Assembly (NCBI GenBank): GCA_040882845.1
Contig: JBBEAM010000007.1
Coordinates: 1,149,709-1,213,708, forward strand
DNA length: 64,000 nucleotides
Source of the DNA: JBBEAM01 sp040882845
Lineage (GTDB): Bacteria > Pseudomonadota > Alphaproteobacteria > Kiloniellales > DSM-21159
Direction of reading: 5' to 3'
The position numbers and the translations under genes were made by a program. The notes under the pieces were generated by a model. That model made no database searches, was not told the DNA's origin, and saw only the letters and a list, made by a program, of their open reading frames with translations. Position 1 is the first letter of the stretch. The number at the start of each line of letters is the position of its first letter. Positions 17,179 through 24,808 of this stretch are shown here, in pieces.

Positions 17179-18186
17179 TTAAACCCTTTCCAGCGCGCGC
17201 CAGTGCGGCTTCGCGCGGCCCGGCTTCGCCACCGGGGCGCCAATCCCCCGTTCGCGGGCGCGCTCGTAAGCGACCTTCGCGACCGAGAGATCGGAGATGC
17301 CCATGCCCATCGCCTTGAACAGCGTAATATCGGCGCCGGCCGGGCGCTTCTGCCGTTTCGCTATGACCTCGCTCAAAAGTTTAACCTGCGCCCAGTCCCC
17401 TGGTCCGTCCTCGAAATGCTCGATGAACTCCTGGGAGGCGCGCTGCAGGTTCGGCAGGTAGTCGCCGACCACGAGATCGGCCCGCGCAAAGACGTCTTGG
17501 GTGAACTCCCGGCGGCCCGGCAAGATGGCGCCGACGGCGTTCAGATGCGTGCCCTTGGCCAGCATGTCGGCGCTCAGGAAGGGCTCGGTCGCCCGGGTTA
17601 CCAGGGTGACGATCGGCATGTCGGCGACACAGGCCTCGACGCTGTCCGCCTCCTCGACCTCGAAGTCGAAGACCTCGCGGGCCTGTTTGGCGAACTTGGC
17701 CCGGTTTTCCGGCGTCGGCGAGAAGACCTTGAGGCGCTCGAGAGGACGCACCGCGGCAACCGCGGCAACCTGGGTCATCGCCTGGTGGCCGGTGCCGACC
17801 AGAGCCATCTCGGCAGCATCCTCCTGCGCCAGCCAGCGGGTCGCGAGGCCGGAAATCGCCGAGGTGCGCATCATGCCGAGCGCCACGGCCTCCATCACCG
17901 CCTTGAGGCTGCCGTTGTTCGAATCGAAAAGGATGTACAGCGCCTCAGCACCCTTCTTGGTATTGGCCCAGGTCTTCCAGCCGCAGTAGCCGGCCTCGGT
18001 GAAGACCGAGCCCAGGGCATGCATGCTGGAGCCATCGCCCCAGGTCCCCAGCGCCTTGGGGAAGTTCTTCGCCGCGCCGGCACCCTCTTCCTTCAGGCCG
18101 CTTTCCAGGGCGTCGATGGCGTCGTTGAGATCGACCAGGTCGACGATCTCGTCCTCGCGCAGCCAAATCAGGGCGTTGTCTGTCAT
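17179..18186 (-). CDS. Ornithine cyclodeaminase / mu-crystallin family protein (copy 2)
   Basis: The product is 335 residues from ATG 18186, with GGAG seven bases upstream; an in-frame GTG at 18198 overlaps that site. The NAD(P)-binding turn is MALVGTGHQAMTQVAAVAA near the middle. The family's Lys/Arg-rich active-site segment is present around GWKTWANTKKG. It may be an imine reductase, amino acid dehydrogenase or cyclodeaminase. Its place between the FAH and cupin genes ties it to the ring-cleavage pathway and hints at a nitrogen-bearing intermediate. Confidence 0.85.
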   Translation of the reverse strand: MTDNALIWLREDEIVDLVDLNDAIDALESGLKEEGAGAAKNFPKALGTWGDGSSMHALGSVFTEAGYCGWKTWANTKKGAEALYILFDSNNGSLKAVMEAVALGMMRTSAISGLATRWLAQEDAAEMALVGTGHQAMTQVAAVAAVRPLERLKVFSPTPENRAKFAKQAREVFDFEVEEADSVEACVADMPIVTLVTRATEPFLSADMLAKGTHLNAVGAILPGRREFTQDVFARADLVVGDYLPNLQRASQEFIEHFEDGPGDWAQVKLLSEVIAKRQKRPAGADITLFKAMGMGISDLSVAKVAYERARERGIGAPVAKPGRAKPHWRALERV

Positions 18187-18228
18187 AGGATACTCCACGT
18201 GCTGGTATCGAAGATCATGGCTTCGTGC

Positions 18229-19071
18229 TTACTCCTCTGCGGCAACCCGGTTGCGCAGCAGGCCGATGCCCTCGATCTCGACCTCCACCTCGTCGCCTGG
18301 CTTCAGATAGACCTTGGGGTCGCGGGCGAAGCCGACGCCCGCCGGGGTTCCGGTCGAGATGATGTCGCCGGGCAGCAACTCGGTGAAATCGGAGATGTAG
18401 GCAATCAGCTGAGGGATGCTGAAGATCAGGTGATCGGTGGTGTCATCCTGCATGGTCTCGCCGTTCAGCCGGGTAACCAGATGCAGCTTGGAGGGATCGG
18501 GAATCTCGTCGGCGCCGACCATCCAGGGGCCGATGGCGCCGCTGCGCCAGAAGTTCTTGCCTGGCGTCGCCTGGCGGCTGTGGAACTGCCAGTCGCGCAC
18601 CGAATGCTCGCCGAAGATCGTGTAGCCGGCGACACAGCCGAGCGCCTGATCTTCGGACAGATGGCGGGCGGACTTGCCGATCACCACCGCGAGCTCGCCC
18701 TCGAAGTCGAACTCGTCGGAAATCTTCGGCTTGACGACGTCTTGCTCGTGGCCGACCTGCGAGGAGGGAAAGCGCACGAAGAGCGACGGGCTGTCCGGCA
18801 CCTCCATCTTCGCTTCCCCGGCATGGGTGGCGTAGTTCAGTCCGACGCAGATGATTTTCTCGGGATCGGTGATCGGCGGCAGATAGGCGACCTCACCGAG
18901 CGGAATCGCCCGTCCGGCGCTGCGCGCGGCCTCGGCGATCTGCTCCAGGGTGGCTTCGGCCATGGCAGCCCGCAGGCTCGGCCAGCGGCTGTCGGCGATT
19001 GCAAGTACGGTCTCTCCGTCCACCATGCCGAAGCCATTGCGGCCAGCATGGAAGAAGCTCATCAGCTTCAA
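18229..19071 (-). CDS. Fumarylacetoacetate hydrolase family protein (NagK-like fumarylpyruvate hydrolase candidate)
   Basis: The 280-residue protein has the FAH fold: an N-terminal segment and the catalytic domain beginning at KIICVGLNYATHAGE. The metal ligands are in DFEGELAVVIGK (E-x-E type) and the Asp region GYTIFGEHSVRDWQ, with the closing STGTPAGVGFARDP. Members hydrolyse C-C bonds in acylpyruvates, such as fumarylpyruvate in the gentisate pathway, fitting the operon. The start is unusual: a TTG at 19071 with a perfect AGGAGG six bases upstream; the next ATG (19062) would be 15 bases from it. It is the first gene of the 12-gene minus-strand operon. Confidence 0.9.
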   Translation of the reverse strand: MKLMSFFHAGRNGFGMVDGETVLAIADSRWPSLRAAMAEATLEQIAEAARSAGRAIPLGEVAYLPPITDPEKIICVGLNYATHAGEAKMEVPDSPSLFVRFPSSQVGHEQDVVKPKISDEFDFEGELAVVIGKSARHLSEDQALGCVAGYTIFGEHSVRDWQFHSRQATPGKNFWRSGAIGPWMVGADEIPDPSKLHLVTRLNGETMQDDTTDHLIFSIPQLIAYISDFTELLPGDIISTGTPAGVGFARDPKVYLKPGDEVEVEIEGIGLLRNRVAAEE

Positions 19072-19135
19072 AGCGTTCCTCCTAAGTGCAAGTTCATCCT
19101 TGCTTGGTATTACCTTAGAAGGCTGCTTTCACTTT

Positions 19136-19172
19136 TGACAATACACGAAAAGAGAATATGATTTATTCGTGT
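19136..19172. promoter_or_regulatory. Divergent promoter with inverted repeat between FAH operon and lysR
   Basis: The seven-base arms ACACGAA (19143-19149) and TTCGTGT (19166-19172) form an inverted repeat with a 16-base spacer, the kind of site a LysR regulator binds. On the plus strand a TTGACA box (19136-19141) is followed after 15 bases by TATGAT (19157-19162), a plausible promoter for the lysR gene. If real, transcription begins near 19169, which supports ATG 19202 rather than GTG 19169 as the lysR start. Confidence 0.5.
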
Positions 19173-19201
19173 TCTCGAAAAACCTTTCCAGAGCTTCTTC
19201 C

Positions 19202-20170
19202 ATGCCCTCACAAGCCGCCGCCGACGACCGCAGCCTGCTGATTCGCGATCTCACCTCCCTGCAGATCTTCGCCTCGGTCGTCGAAACCCAGAGCTTCTCG
19301 CAGACCGCCCGGCGGCTGGGAATGACCCCCTCGACCGTGTCCAAGCACATCGGCGCGCTGGAGGAACGGCTCGGCGCGCGCCTGGTCAACCGCACCACGC
19401 GGCGTATCTCGATCACCGAGAACGGCCTGGGCTTCTACGACCACTGCATCAACGTGCTGCAGGAACTCCAGGCGGCCGAGACCGAGATTCAGGAACTGGC
19501 CCACGAGGCCAAGGGGCTGCTGCGGATCACCGCCCCCAACGTGCTGACCACGCACCATATCTCGCCGCACTTGCCGGAGTTCATGCGGCGCTATCCGGAG
19601 ATGCGGCTCGATCTGATGCTGACCAGCCGCACCATCGACATGGTCGAGGAAGGCGTCGATCTCTCGATCCGTCTCGCCTCGGAAGTCAATCCGCAGATGC
19701 ACTCGGAAATCCTGGCGCCGAACCGCAGGGTCATCTGCGCCGCGCCGGAGTACCTGGAGAAGCACGGCATTCCGAAAACGCCCGACGACCTGCTGAACCA
19801 CAACTGCCTGGTCGCGCGGACCGTCAATCTGCTGAACAACTGGCCGGTGCTGGAGGGCGGACGCCTGCGCAGCCTGCGGATTTCAGGCAACCTGGTGGCC
19901 AACAACGTGGATATCCTGCGCGATGCGCTGGTTGGCGGAATCGGCATCGCCCATGTCGGCACCTTCGTGGTTGGCGACGACCTCAAGTCCGGCCGCCTGG
20001 TGCCGATCCTGCAGGACTACACGGTGCAGAACTCCTGGTTCTTCGCCGTGGTGCCGCACCGCCGCCACGTGCCCCTGAAGTCGCGGGTCTTCATCGACTT
20101 CCTGAAGGAGATGTTCGGCCCCGTCCCCTACTGGGACGAGGTGCCGCCGAACTCGGCCTTCACCGGATAG
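19202..20170 (+). CDS. LysR family transcriptional regulator
   Basis: The product is about 322 residues: an N-terminal winged helix-turn-helix (LTSLQIFASVVETQSFSQTA, then GMTPSTVSKHIGALEERLGA) and a C-terminal LysR substrate-binding domain. It is transcribed away from the FAH-led catabolic operon, the usual geometry for a LysR activator of that operon. An upstream GTG at 19169 would lie at the predicted transcription start, so ATG 19202 is preferred, though neither has a strong ribosome site. The effector is probably an aromatic acid of the pathway, by inference. Confidence 0.9.
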   Translation: MPSQAAADDRSLLIRDLTSLQIFASVVETQSFSQTARRLGMTPSTVSKHIGALEERLGARLVNRTTRRISITENGLGFYDHCINVLQELQAAETEIQELAHEAKGLLRITAPNVLTTHHISPHLPEFMRRYPEMRLDLMLTSRTIDMVEEGVDLSIRLASEVNPQMHSEILAPNRRVICAAPEYLEKHGIPKTPDDLLNHNCLVARTVNLLNNWPVLEGGRLRSLRISGNLVANNVDILRDALVGGIGIAHVGTFVVGDDLKSGRLVPILQDYTVQNSWFFAVVPHRRHVPLKSRVFIDFLKEMFGPVPYWDEVPPNSAFTG

Positions 20171-20186
20171 CGCTCCTGATTGAAAA

Positions 20187-20213
20187 GGGCGGGAACGCGT
20201 CAGCGCCCCGCCC
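20187..20213. terminator. Hairpin between convergent lysR and dapA-family genes
   Basis: GGGCGGG (20187-20193) pairs with CCCGCCC (20207-20213) across a 13-base loop, between two genes that converge. It is followed by a pyrimidine-rich stretch. It could end transcription in both directions. Confidence 0.5.
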
Positions 20214-20238
20214 CTATCCTTCCTTAACCTCGCAGCCG

Positions 20239-21135
20239 TTAGACCAGCCCGGCACGCTCCAGCACGCCGTCGCAGCGCTTCATCACCTCCGGCGTCGCCG
20301 GGGCCATGGGCAGGCGATGCTCGTTCGCCGGCAGGATCCCCATCCGCTTCATCATGTACTTCATGGAGATTGGATTGGTGTCGAAGAACACCGCCTTGTT
20401 GAGCTCGAACAATTCGAAGTGGATCTTGCGCGCGGCCTCCAGGTCGTTAGCCCAGACCGCCTCGCAGATTCCCGCGACCCGGCCCGGCACCATGTTGCCG
20501 ACGGCGTTCATCAGACCGCAGGCGCCGACCGCCATCATCGGGAAGGAAAGATCCTCCAGCCCGACGAAGATCTTCCAGTCGAAGCCGAATTCGCGCAGCT
20601 GTTCGCTGACGAAATCGAGGTCGTTGACCGCGTGCTTCATGCCGACCAGGTTCGGCGCCTGATCCTTGATCCGCTTCAGGGTATCGAGGGTCACGGAAAC
20701 CGCCGTCCGCCCGGGGATGTGATAGATCATCACCGGCTGCTCGACCCGCTTGGCAAGATCGACGTAGTACTCGACCAGGCCATGCTGCGGCGGCTTGGTG
20801 TAGTAGGGCGTGACGATCAGCAGCGCATCGACGCCGAGCTTGGCCGCCTGTTCGCTCAACACCACGGTTTCGGCGTGACTCTGAGAGCCGGTCGCCGCGA
20901 CCACGGGCACGCGGCCCTTGACCGTCTCCATCGCCACCTCGACAGCGCGCATCCGCTCCTCGGTGGTCAGGGTCGCCGGCTCCGAAGTGGTGCCGTTGAC
21001 CAGCACGCCGTGGGAGCCGCCGCTGACTTGGTGTTCGATCAAGGAAGCATAGGCCTCGTAGTCGACCTCTCCGTTCCGGAAAGGTGTGATAACCGGGGGA
21101 ATCGACCCCTTAATGTCCTGCAATGCGAAATTCAT
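20239..21135 (-). CDS. DapA (dihydrodipicolinate synthase) family lyase/aldolase
   Basis: The 298-residue protein is a class I aldolase of the DapA/N-acetylneuraminate lyase family. The Schiff-base lysine is K167 in LVGMKHA, the catalytic tyrosine is Y138 in IYHIPGRT, and the pyruvate carboxylate loop is NGTTSEPATL. Members make or split pyruvate-derived compounds; the family includes hydratase-aldolases of aromatic degradation, which would suit this cassette better than lysine synthesis. It lies three bases downstream of the second cupin gene in a CMD-cupin-DapA operon. True DapA function cannot be excluded but the setting argues against it. Confidence 0.88.
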   Translation of the reverse strand: MNFALQDIKGSIPPVITPFRNGEVDYEAYASLIEHQVSGGSHGVLVNGTTSEPATLTTEERMRAVEVAMETVKGRVPVVAATGSQSHAETVVLSEQAAKLGVDALLIVTPYYTKPPQHGLVEYYVDLAKRVEQPVMIYHIPGRTAVSVTLDTLKRIKDQAPNLVGMKHAVNDLDFVSEQLREFGFDWKIFVGLEDLSFPMMAVGACGLMNAVGNMVPGRVAGICEAVWANDLEAARKIHFELFELNKAVFFDTNPISMKYMMKRMGILPANEHRLPMAPATPEVMKRCDGVLERAGLV

Positions 21136-21138
21136 TCC

Positions 21139-22236
21139 TCAGCTTGCCTTCCGATTGGTCTCGAAGCCGGCCTGCTTGCCCAGCACGGCGGCCGGCTTTT
21201 TCAGGCTTTCCTGCCAGAGCAGCGACTCCATGAAGATGTTCAACGGCTGGTCCTGAACCGTCAGTTCGTAGACCGGCTCGTCGTAGGAGGCGTGGTTATG
21301 CACCGCCCAGCCCGGCGCGGAAAGCATAAGATCGCCCGCCTTCCATTCGACGGTCTTGCCCTCGACCGTGCTGCGGCCGGAGCCGGAGAAGTAGTAGTTG
21401 ATCGCCGCGGAGATGTGGCGGTGCGGCCGGTCGACAATCTTCGGCGGCCGCACGGTCATGGTGGCGAAGAAGTTCGGCGTGGTGCCGTTGGTGCGCCCAG
21501 TCATCGGGTTGTGCAGCAGGTAGAGCCGCCGGCCGATGTACTCCTTGCCCAGCGCCTGCAACTTGTCCAGGTGATGCTTGACCTCCTCCCAGGGCCAGTG
21601 CAGCGCCTTGGATTCCACGGTCGGCGGATTGATCAGCCGCTCGTAAGGCATCATCCAGGCGCCCTCGTCGTTGAGCTGGAAGGTTCCGAAGGGACTCTGC
21701 CGGCGCGGATCGTCGGCCCCCTCCTCCTCTTCTTCGGAGGCCTTGACCTCCTCGAGCAGCGGCGGATCGCTCTCCTCGACGTGGACGTTCATCAGTTCCA
21801 GCAGCGCCGCATTGGAATAGGTCAGGCGCACCTGCAGATCCTCTCCGTCGTTGACGTGACGGTAGGTCGCGTAGGAGGGATGGTTCCAGACGTCGTACTG
21901 GGAAAAGCCGATCCGCTTGCCATCGACTACGGTGTGACCGCTGCCGCCGATGCAGAAGTTGACCTCGGTGGCGTTGTGGCGGAAGGGCACGGTCTGCTCG
22001 CCGGGTTTGAGCACCGACAGGGTGACGCGGATGCCTGGCGCAAGGCCCAGGCCGGGCTTGCTCGCCTTGGGATGCACGATCAGCGCCTGCCTGCGGCCAT
22101 CCGCCGGTTCCGGAAGATCCGCCAGGCGCGCGACCTCGGCATCGATCTCCTCTTTGGTGATGACGATCGGCTCCCAGAAGTCATGCGCCTCGGGTTCGTG
22201 GTTCGTGCGGTCGACGAAACGTTGGTTGGCGGTCAT
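21139..22236 (-). CDS. Bicupin ring-cleavage dioxygenase-like protein (gentisate dioxygenase relative), copy 2
   Basis: The 365-residue protein is a clear paralogue of 16004-17110, sharing the SKPGLGLAPGIRVTLSVLKPG-type N-terminal segment, FSQYDVWN, GRRLYLLHNP and the C-terminal cupin. That cupin keeps HRH in RPHRHISAAINYYF and the later His in PGWAVHNHAS. The N-terminal cupin has only a single His (PFRHNATEVNF) and looks metal-free. An acidic insert with EEEEEGADD near residue 165 is absent from copy 1. It probably opens an aromatic ring in the second cassette. The operon order is CMD, cupin, DapA. Confidence 0.82.
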   Translation of the reverse strand: MTANQRFVDRTNHEPEAHDFWEPIVITKEEIDAEVARLADLPEPADGRRQALIVHPKASKPGLGLAPGIRVTLSVLKPGEQTVPFRHNATEVNFCIGGSGHTVVDGKRIGFSQYDVWNHPSYATYRHVNDGEDLQVRLTYSNAALLELMNVHVEESDPPLLEEVKASEEEEEGADDPRRQSPFGTFQLNDEGAWMMPYERLINPPTVESKALHWPWEEVKHHLDKLQALGKEYIGRRLYLLHNPMTGRTNGTTPNFFATMTVRPPKIVDRPHRHISAAINYYFSGSGRSTVEGKTVEWKAGDLMLSAPGWAVHNHASYDEPVYELTVQDQPLNIFMESLLWQESLKKPAAVLGKQAGFETNRKAS

Positions 22237-22264
22237 CTTTCAAGTCCTCCTTAGCAATCCGAAC

Positions 22265-22822
22265 CTAACCCTTGTCGCCGTCGAAGATCGACGGCACCGG
22301 CGGGTCCAGGGCCAGCGTGTTCACGGTCATGGCATGTACAGTGTAGCGCCCGACCAGCATCAGCACTGCGAGGGCCTGCTCGTGGCCGATGGAATCGATC
22401 AGCCGGTCGAAAATTCGGCGGCTGGCCTCCCAATCGCGCTCGAGCAGGGCCAACGCGATGCGCTGCACATCCTTTTCCTTCTCGCTCATCTCGCCTGAAG
22501 CGTCGGGGTCGATGCGGTTGACCTCGGCGATCCAGACGCGGGAGAAGCCGAGCTTTTCCGACAGGCGCTCATGCTGGTTGCGCTCGTAGTCGTTGCACAT
22601 CACCCCGGCGACAGTTAGCGCCCCGACCTCGGTCAGATTCTTCGCCAGCACGCCCTTCAGATTCTCGGTGAAGTCGATGAAGGGCAGCAGGACCGTCGGG
22701 ATGTGCCCGGTGACCTTGAAGAACTCGCCGAGATAGTTCAGGCGCTCGACCCGGGGACGCAGCGCTTCCTTGAGGTCGCCCTCCAGATCTTCGAATTCGA
22801 GGCGGGGAATCTTGCTGCTCAC
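22265..22822 (-). CDS. Carboxymuconolactone decarboxylase / AhpD-like protein (copy 2, single Cys)
   Basis: The 185-residue protein is a paralogue of 9550-10095 with the same N-terminal PRLEFE/PRLSFE start, the core YERxQHERLS and the C-terminal PVPSIF tail. The redox motif differs: VMCNDYERNQHE keeps only the second cysteine, so a CxxC disulfide cycle is not possible in this copy. That suggests a non-redox role or a different mechanism. It heads the three-gene minus-strand operon and has an inverted repeat in its promoter region. Confidence 0.72.
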   Translation of the reverse strand: MSSKIPRLEFEDLEGDLKEALRPRVERLNYLGEFFKVTGHIPTVLLPFIDFTENLKGVLAKNLTEVGALTVAGVMCNDYERNQHERLSEKLGFSRVWIAEVNRIDPDASGEMSEKEKDVQRIALALLERDWEASRRIFDRLIDSIGHEQALAVLMLVGRYTVHAMTVNTLALDPPVPSIFDGDKG

Positions 22823-22862
22823 GTAAGCTCCTCTGTGCCGTTAATCCCTGGCCGCTTCTGCC

Positions 22863-22878
22863 AGATATATGGATATCT
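22863..22878. promoter_or_regulatory. Inverted repeat upstream of the CMD-cupin-DapA operon
   Basis: AGATAT (22863-22868) and ATATCT (22873-22878) form an inverted repeat with a four-base spacer, about 40 bases upstream of the CMD start in an AT-rich pocket of otherwise GC-rich DNA. It could be an operator, perhaps for the neighbouring MarR protein. Confidence 0.4.
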
Positions 22879-22934
22879 AAGTTTTTCATCAATCGCCGGC
22901 TGCTTGCAGCAGGCGCCTCGGCCCTGCCCTTGGA

Positions 22935-23444
22935 TCAATCGGACCAATGGGCGATCAGGTTCTGCTTCATCTTCGACAGCGCCTTCTTGAGCTGCCGGAT
23001 TTCCGTCTCGGAAACGCCTTCCAGGGCCAGCTGATTGGTCGCATAGGCGGCGGGCAGCAGCTTGCCCTTCAAGTTTCGTCCCTTGCGCGTTAGCCGCACG
23101 ATCCGACGGCGCCGGTCGTTGGGGTCGCGTTCCCGCTTGACCAGGCCGCGCCGCTCCATCGACGCCAGGGCGGAGACCGTTGTCGGCTCCATCATCCCAA
23201 TGCGGCGGGATAGCTCGCGCTGCGTCAGCCCCTCCTCCTCCCAGAGTGCCCGCAGGAAGAACCACATCCCCATGGAAACCTTCTCATGCGCCAGGCGGCT
23301 GCCGAGCTCCCGCGCGAAGGCCCGATAGGTATCGCGCAGCATGTAGCCGACACTGTCTTCGGGCTTGAATTCGAACTCTGCTGCCTCCGGCCGCTCCGGT
23401 CTGGCGATGCCGGCAGCGGCGATCCGCTTGCTGGTACGCTCCAC
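22935..23444 (-). CDS. MarR family transcriptional regulator
   Basis: The product is 169 residues from a GTG at 23444. A GAGGAG ribosome site lies about six bases upstream of it, while the longer open frame to 23570 lacks both a good site and family similarity. The winged helix-turn-helix is plain: LTQRELSRRIGMMEPTTVSA, then the wing DPNDRRRRIVRLTRKG. MarR proteins are dimeric regulators released from DNA by small, often aromatic, ligands. It diverges from the TAXI transporter gene and lies upstream of the CMD operon, so it probably controls the second catabolic cassette. Palindromes at 23581-23618 are candidate targets. Confidence 0.9.
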   Translation of the reverse strand: MERTSKRIAAAGIARPERPEAAEFEFKPEDSVGYMLRDTYRAFARELGSRLAHEKVSMGMWFFLRALWEEEGLTQRELSRRIGMMEPTTVSALASMERRGLVKRERDPNDRRRRIVRLTRKGRNLKGKLLPAAYATNQLALEGVSETEIRQLKKALSKMKQNLIAHWSD

Positions 23445-23580
23445 CCAGTTCTCCTCCCCCGCGCTACGAATTCTCCGGTCATCGCACGATGCGGTGCCTC
23501 TCCTGACAGTGCATCGCGGGGCATCGAGTTGCCAACCGCCGTACAGCGGGGCGGTTGCGTTGACGCTCACCAGACACGAT

Positions 23581-23618
23581 GATAACGTTTAATCGTTAGG
23601 ATCCTAAGTATTGTTATC
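23581..23618. promoter_or_regulatory. Palindromic operator candidate between marR and TAXI transporter genes
   Basis: A perfect 12-base palindrome TTAGGATCCTAA (23596-23607) is flanked by GATAAC (23581-23586) and GTTATC (23613-23618), an imperfectly centred outer repeat. It sits in the AT-rich gap between the divergent marR and TAXI binding-protein genes, the normal place for a MarR binding site. Confidence 0.5.
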
Positions 23619-23716
23619 GCAAAAAATCCGGAGGGTCCATACGCAGGGTTTTCCGGAGGGTTTTGCAAGCCGAAGAAGCAGCGAAACCGAATGCCAAGCA
23701 CCCTAGGGAGGATACG

Positions 23717-24700
23717 ATGCGCAAGTTGCTGAGCGTTGCCGCCTTTGCGGCGGTCACTGCCCTGGCCCTACCGGCCGCGGCCCAAAGCTACAATCTCACT
23801 CTCGCGGGCGCCAGCCCGGGCGGCCTCTGGTCCCTGCTCGGCGCCGGAATCGACGGCGCGGTGAAACAAGCCTATCCAGGCTCCACGGTGACCTACCAGA
23901 CCTCGGGCGGCGGCTTCGCCAACATCGCCGTGTTGCAGCGCGACGAGGCCGAACTCGGCATCGTTCACGATGCCGAGTTGCTGGTCGCAAAGAACGGCGG
24001 CGAACCCTTTAGCGAGCCGATCGAGGATATGCGGGTCATCAGCTATCTCTACACCTGGGCGCCGATGCACTTTCTGATCCGCAAGGACTTCGCCGAAGAG
24101 CATGGCATCGAGTCCTTTTCCGATCTCGCCGAAAAGCAGGCTCCGGCCCGCATCGCGATCAACAAGCAGGGCAACATCGCCGCGCCGGTCGCCGTCAACA
24201 TGCTTTCCCATCTGGGCATCACAGAGGAGCAGCTCGAGGATTGGGGCGGCGATCTGATCTACGCAGCATCCGGCGAGCAAACCAACCTGATGCAGGACCG
24301 GCGTGTCGACGTGATCCTGAACTCGCTGTTCGTCAACCACCGCTCGATCAATCAGGCGGCCGAAGCCGTGGACTTGCTGCTGCTGCCGGTCTCCGCCGAG
24401 GTGACCGAAGCCACCAATGCCGACATGGGCACGCAGACCTTCACCATCCCCGGCGGCTCCTATGGCTTTCAGCCGGACGATGTCGTCATGCCGAGCCTGG
24501 GCGCCGCGCTTGTCGTGCGGGCCGACATGAGCGAGGAGGATGCCTACAACCTCACCAAGGCGCTGTTCGAGAACTACGAAGCCCTGGCCAATGTGCACAA
24601 GGCGATGAACGCCCTGACGCCGGAAATCATGGCCTCGCAGAAGGTCGTCCCCTATCACGACGGGGCGAAGAAGTACCTCGAAGAAGCGGGCTTGATGTAA
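23717..24700 (+). CDS. TAXI family TRAP transporter solute-binding protein
   Basis: The product is 327 residues with a signal peptide ending AAAQSYN; ATG 23717 is preceded by AGGGAGG. It has TAXI family features: the N-terminal LTLAGASPGGLWSLLGAGI and the VTYQTSGGGFANI segment. TAXI proteins deliver substrate to fused TRAP permeases such as the one encoded next. A strong terminator separates the two genes, so the binding protein is probably made in excess. The substrate is unknown; the neighbouring Rieske oxygenase suggests an aromatic or related acid. Confidence 0.9.
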   Translation: MRKLLSVAAFAAVTALALPAAAQSYNLTLAGASPGGLWSLLGAGIDGAVKQAYPGSTVTYQTSGGGFANIAVLQRDEAELGIVHDAELLVAKNGGEPFSEPIEDMRVISYLYTWAPMHFLIRKDFAEEHGIESFSDLAEKQAPARIAINKQGNIAAPVAVNMLSHLGITEEQLEDWGGDLIYAASGEQTNLMQDRRVDVILNSLFVNHRSINQAAEAVDLLLLPVSAEVTEATNADMGTQTFTIPGGSYGFQPDDVVMPSLGAALVVRADMSEEDAYNLTKALFENYEALANVHKAMNALTPEIMASQKVVPYHDGAKKYLEEAGLM

Positions 24701-24726
24701 GCTTTCAACGCTTGGCGGCCTCGATC

Positions 24727-24754
24727 GGGGCGGGAGAAATATCCCGCCCCTTTT
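24727..24754 (+). terminator. Strong intrinsic terminator or attenuator after the TAXI binding-protein gene
   Basis: GGGGCGGGA pairs with TCCCGCCCC across a six-base loop and is followed by TTTT. It lies between the binding protein and permease genes, so partial readthrough would give more binding protein than permease. Confidence 0.8.
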
Positions 24755-24808
24755 GGCCGTGCCGCATCCACAACCGGCGCTGCGCGCCGCCGCTTGGCAA
24801 GGCAGTAG

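Noticed and set aside
20239..21135. Calling the DapA-family gene a lysine-biosynthesis dapA
   Set aside because: It is embedded in a cupin/CMD catabolic operon; the family also contains aromatic hydratase-aldolases, so a catabolic role is more likely.
17203..22254. Long plus-strand frames opposite the OCD/FAH genes and opposite the dapA/cupin genes (over 640 codons each)
   Set aside because: Both are mirror shadows of real minus-strand genes with clear catalytic motifs.
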